Assembly (NCBI GenBank): GCA_019751815.1
Contig: JAIEMW010000004.1
Location: 353,933-417,932, forward strand
Direction: 5' to 3'
Origin: Cyanobacteriota bacterium
Lineage (GTDB): Bacteria > Cyanobacteriota > Vampirovibrionia > Vampirovibrionales > Vampirovibrionaceae
DNA length: 64,000 bases
Shown here: positions 62,774 through 64,000 of the stretch, one piece after another
How positions within the stretch are numbered: the stretch's first letter is position 1
Layout: every line of letters begins with the position of its first letter
The notes under the pieces: model-generated
The model's database searches: none
The model's input: only the letters and a program-made list of their open reading frames with translations
Told to the model about the DNA's origin: nothing
Program-made: the position numbers and the translations under genes

Positions 62774-64000
62774 AAAACACCACCCACGAAGAAAATTTTT
62801 TATCTTATCAACCCACAGCGCTAGACACCATTTTATTGGTCGATGATGAGAGCAATATTTTAACATCCCTCAAGCGAATGCTGCGAAATGAAGGTTACAC
62901 CGTACTTACCGCGCAAAGTGGAAGTGATGCATTATCCATTATGGCGCATCAACGAGTTCACTTAGTAGTGTCCGATCAACGGATGCCAGAAATGAACGGG
63001 AATGAATTTTTACAACATGTCAAAGCCTTATATCCCGAGTGTATCCGGGTGATTCTATCTGGTTATGCAGATATCCACGCGGTACTGGATGCTGTCAATC
63101 AGGGTGAAATTTACCGCTTTTTTACCAAGCCCTGGAATGAAGCCGACATGAAAATTTCTCTGAGAAACTGTCTAGCACAATATCATCTGGTGCAAGAAAA
63201 TAAAAATCTACTTGCAGAAATAAAAGAAAAAAATAGCCGACTGGCTGAAGCCAACCAAACATTAGAAGCAAAAGTAAAGGACCGAACCAAGCAAATTACC
63301 AAACTCAACACCCAACTTGAAAAAAGCTTAATGGGCAGCCTTGATGTTTTATCTCATCTTTCTGAGATGCATAGCCCAGTGATTGGCAATCACGCCCGTC
63401 GGGTCAGTCATTTATCTCAAATCATTGGTGAACGTTACGGGCTGAGAATCGATGAGTTACGTCAACTCCACATCGCATCTCTGCTTCATGATATTGGTAA
63501 GATGACGCTACCGCATCAGCTCCTGCTAAAACATGAATCCCAACAAGATAAATATGAAAAAGAAGTATTACAGCAACACGTCCACAGTGGCGAGCATCTG
63601 ATTAGACTTATCCCCAATGCGGATCAGGCTGCTCTCTGGGTTCGTCATCACCACGAATGGTTCAACGGCAATGGCTACCCAGAGGCGTTAAAAGGCAAGC
63701 AAATCCCGATAGGATCGCGCATTATTGCGTTAGCCGATTATTATGATAAATGCCTTCACAGTGATATTCAACTCAACAAAACGGGTCTTTTAATGACGCC
63801 CGCCCAAGTCATCACCCTGATTCAGCATAAGGCCAGTGTACAGTTTGACCCCGAATTGGTCGCTATTTTGAGCGATTATATTCAAGAAAACGAGGGAGTT
63901 ATTGAGGATAAAGACGCCGAAATTGAGATTTTCGCCAAAGATCTTCGGCTCAATATGGTACTGGCCAAAGATTTGTTGTCTGATAACGGTGTTTTGCTGC
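62770..64000 (+). CDS. Response regulator with HD-GYP c-di-GMP phosphodiesterase domain, 3' end missing
   Basis: The reading frame runs from the ATG at 62770 past the window end (410 codons visible). The receiver domain has TILLVDDESNILTSLKRML, VVSDQRMPEMNGNEF with Asp69, and FFTKPW. A coiled-coil linker (~135-195) follows. The HD-GYP domain has HARRVSHLSQIIGERYGL, ASLLHDIGKMTLP (His240/Asp241), HVHSGEHLI, and HHHEWFNGNGYPEALKGKQIPIGSRIIALADYYD. This type hydrolyses cyclic di-GMP. It is coupled by an ATGA overlap to the kinase, giving a receiver-kinase-HD-GYP module. Confidence 0.93.
   Translation, partial: MKNTTHEENFLSYQPTALDTILLVDDESNILTSLKRMLRNEGYTVLTAQSGSDALSIMAHQRVHLVVSDQRMPEMNGNEFLQHVKALYPECIRVILSGYADIHAVLDAVNQGEIYRFFTKPWNEADMKISLRNCLAQYHLVQENKNLLAEIKEKNSRLAEANQTLEAKVKDRTKQITKLNTQLEKSLMGSLDVLSHLSEMHSPVIGNHARRVSHLSQIIGERYGLRIDELRQLHIASLLHDIGKMTLPHQLLLKHESQQDKYEKEVLQQHVHSGEHLIRLIPNADQAALWVRHHHEWFNGNGYPEALKGKQIPIGSRIIALADYYDKCLHSDIQLNKTGLLMTPAQVITLIQHKASVQFDPELVAILSDYIQENEGVIEDKDAEIEIFAKDLRLNMVLAKDLLSDNGVLL

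Overview
The window looks like chromosomal DNA of a non-photosynthetic, Gram-negative, motile heterotroph in or near the Cyanobacteriota, most likely the Vampirovibrionia (Melainabacteria) lineage. This is an inference from recalled family features, not a search result. GroES and GroEL read like cyanobacterial-type chaperonins. A full lipid A/LPS gene set (lpxA, lpxC, lpxD, fabZ, kdsB, an lptC-like gene), type IV pilus genes and two flagellins are present. No photosynthesis gene is seen. Many small or low-complexity proteins have no family I recognise.

Layout. 1-2.6 kb: 3' part of dnaG, then the primary sigma factor. 2.6-9.05 kb: minus-strand type IV pilus operon (PilP-like lipoprotein, PilQ secretin, PilB ATPase, PilC platform). 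9.4-11.5 kb: groES-groEL. 11.5-16.9 kb: an unknown membrane protein, a lytic transglycosylase, kdsB, a PQQ-type beta-propeller and murQ. 16.9-22.2 kb: an acyl-CoA synthetase, then four minus-strand proteins of unknown function. 22.4-27.5 kb: a glycolate-oxidase operon (small membrane protein, tautomerase, glcD, glcE, glcF, hotdog thioesterase). 28.5-36.8 kb: a compact aromatic or cyclic CoA-ester degradation cluster. 36.8-39.6 kb: lptC-like gene, TPR protein, a CAT-anticodon tRNA and a small duplicated-repeat protein. 39.8-42.4 kb: three consecutive glycine/glutamine-rich genes, two of which share an upstream element. 42.5-46.8 kb: a UDP-sugar dehydrogenase lacking its catalytic cysteine, and the flagellin locus. 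47.7-53.3 kb: a sugar ABC importer without an ATPase gene and a TreZ-like glycosidase. 53.4-59.8 kb: glmU-lpxA-fabZ on the minus strand, divergent from lpxD-lpxC and a flavoprotein. 60-64 kb: a response regulator, a histidine kinase and an HD-GYP response regulator that runs off the window.

How the genes work together. The glycolate and CoA-ester clusters point to oxidation of C2 acids and ring compounds to acetyl-CoA-type units. The CoA cluster has an EthD-like protein, three crotonases, a lone PaaA-like di-iron oxygenase subunit, a split 3-hydroxyacyl-CoA dehydrogenase, a thiolase and an aldehyde dehydrogenase. It lacks paaBCDE, paaK and paaZ, and its first crotonase resembles ring-opening hydrolases of the Oah/BamA group. 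It is the best candidate here for an undescribed pathway. GlmU, LpxA, FabZ, LpxD, LpxC, KdsB and LptC together serve outer-membrane LPS assembly.

A second recurring signal is short tandem or near-tandem duplications (about 10-24 bp) in intergenic DNA. Several span the stop codon of the upstream gene: dnaG, groES, glcE and a small membrane protein at 20.8 kb.
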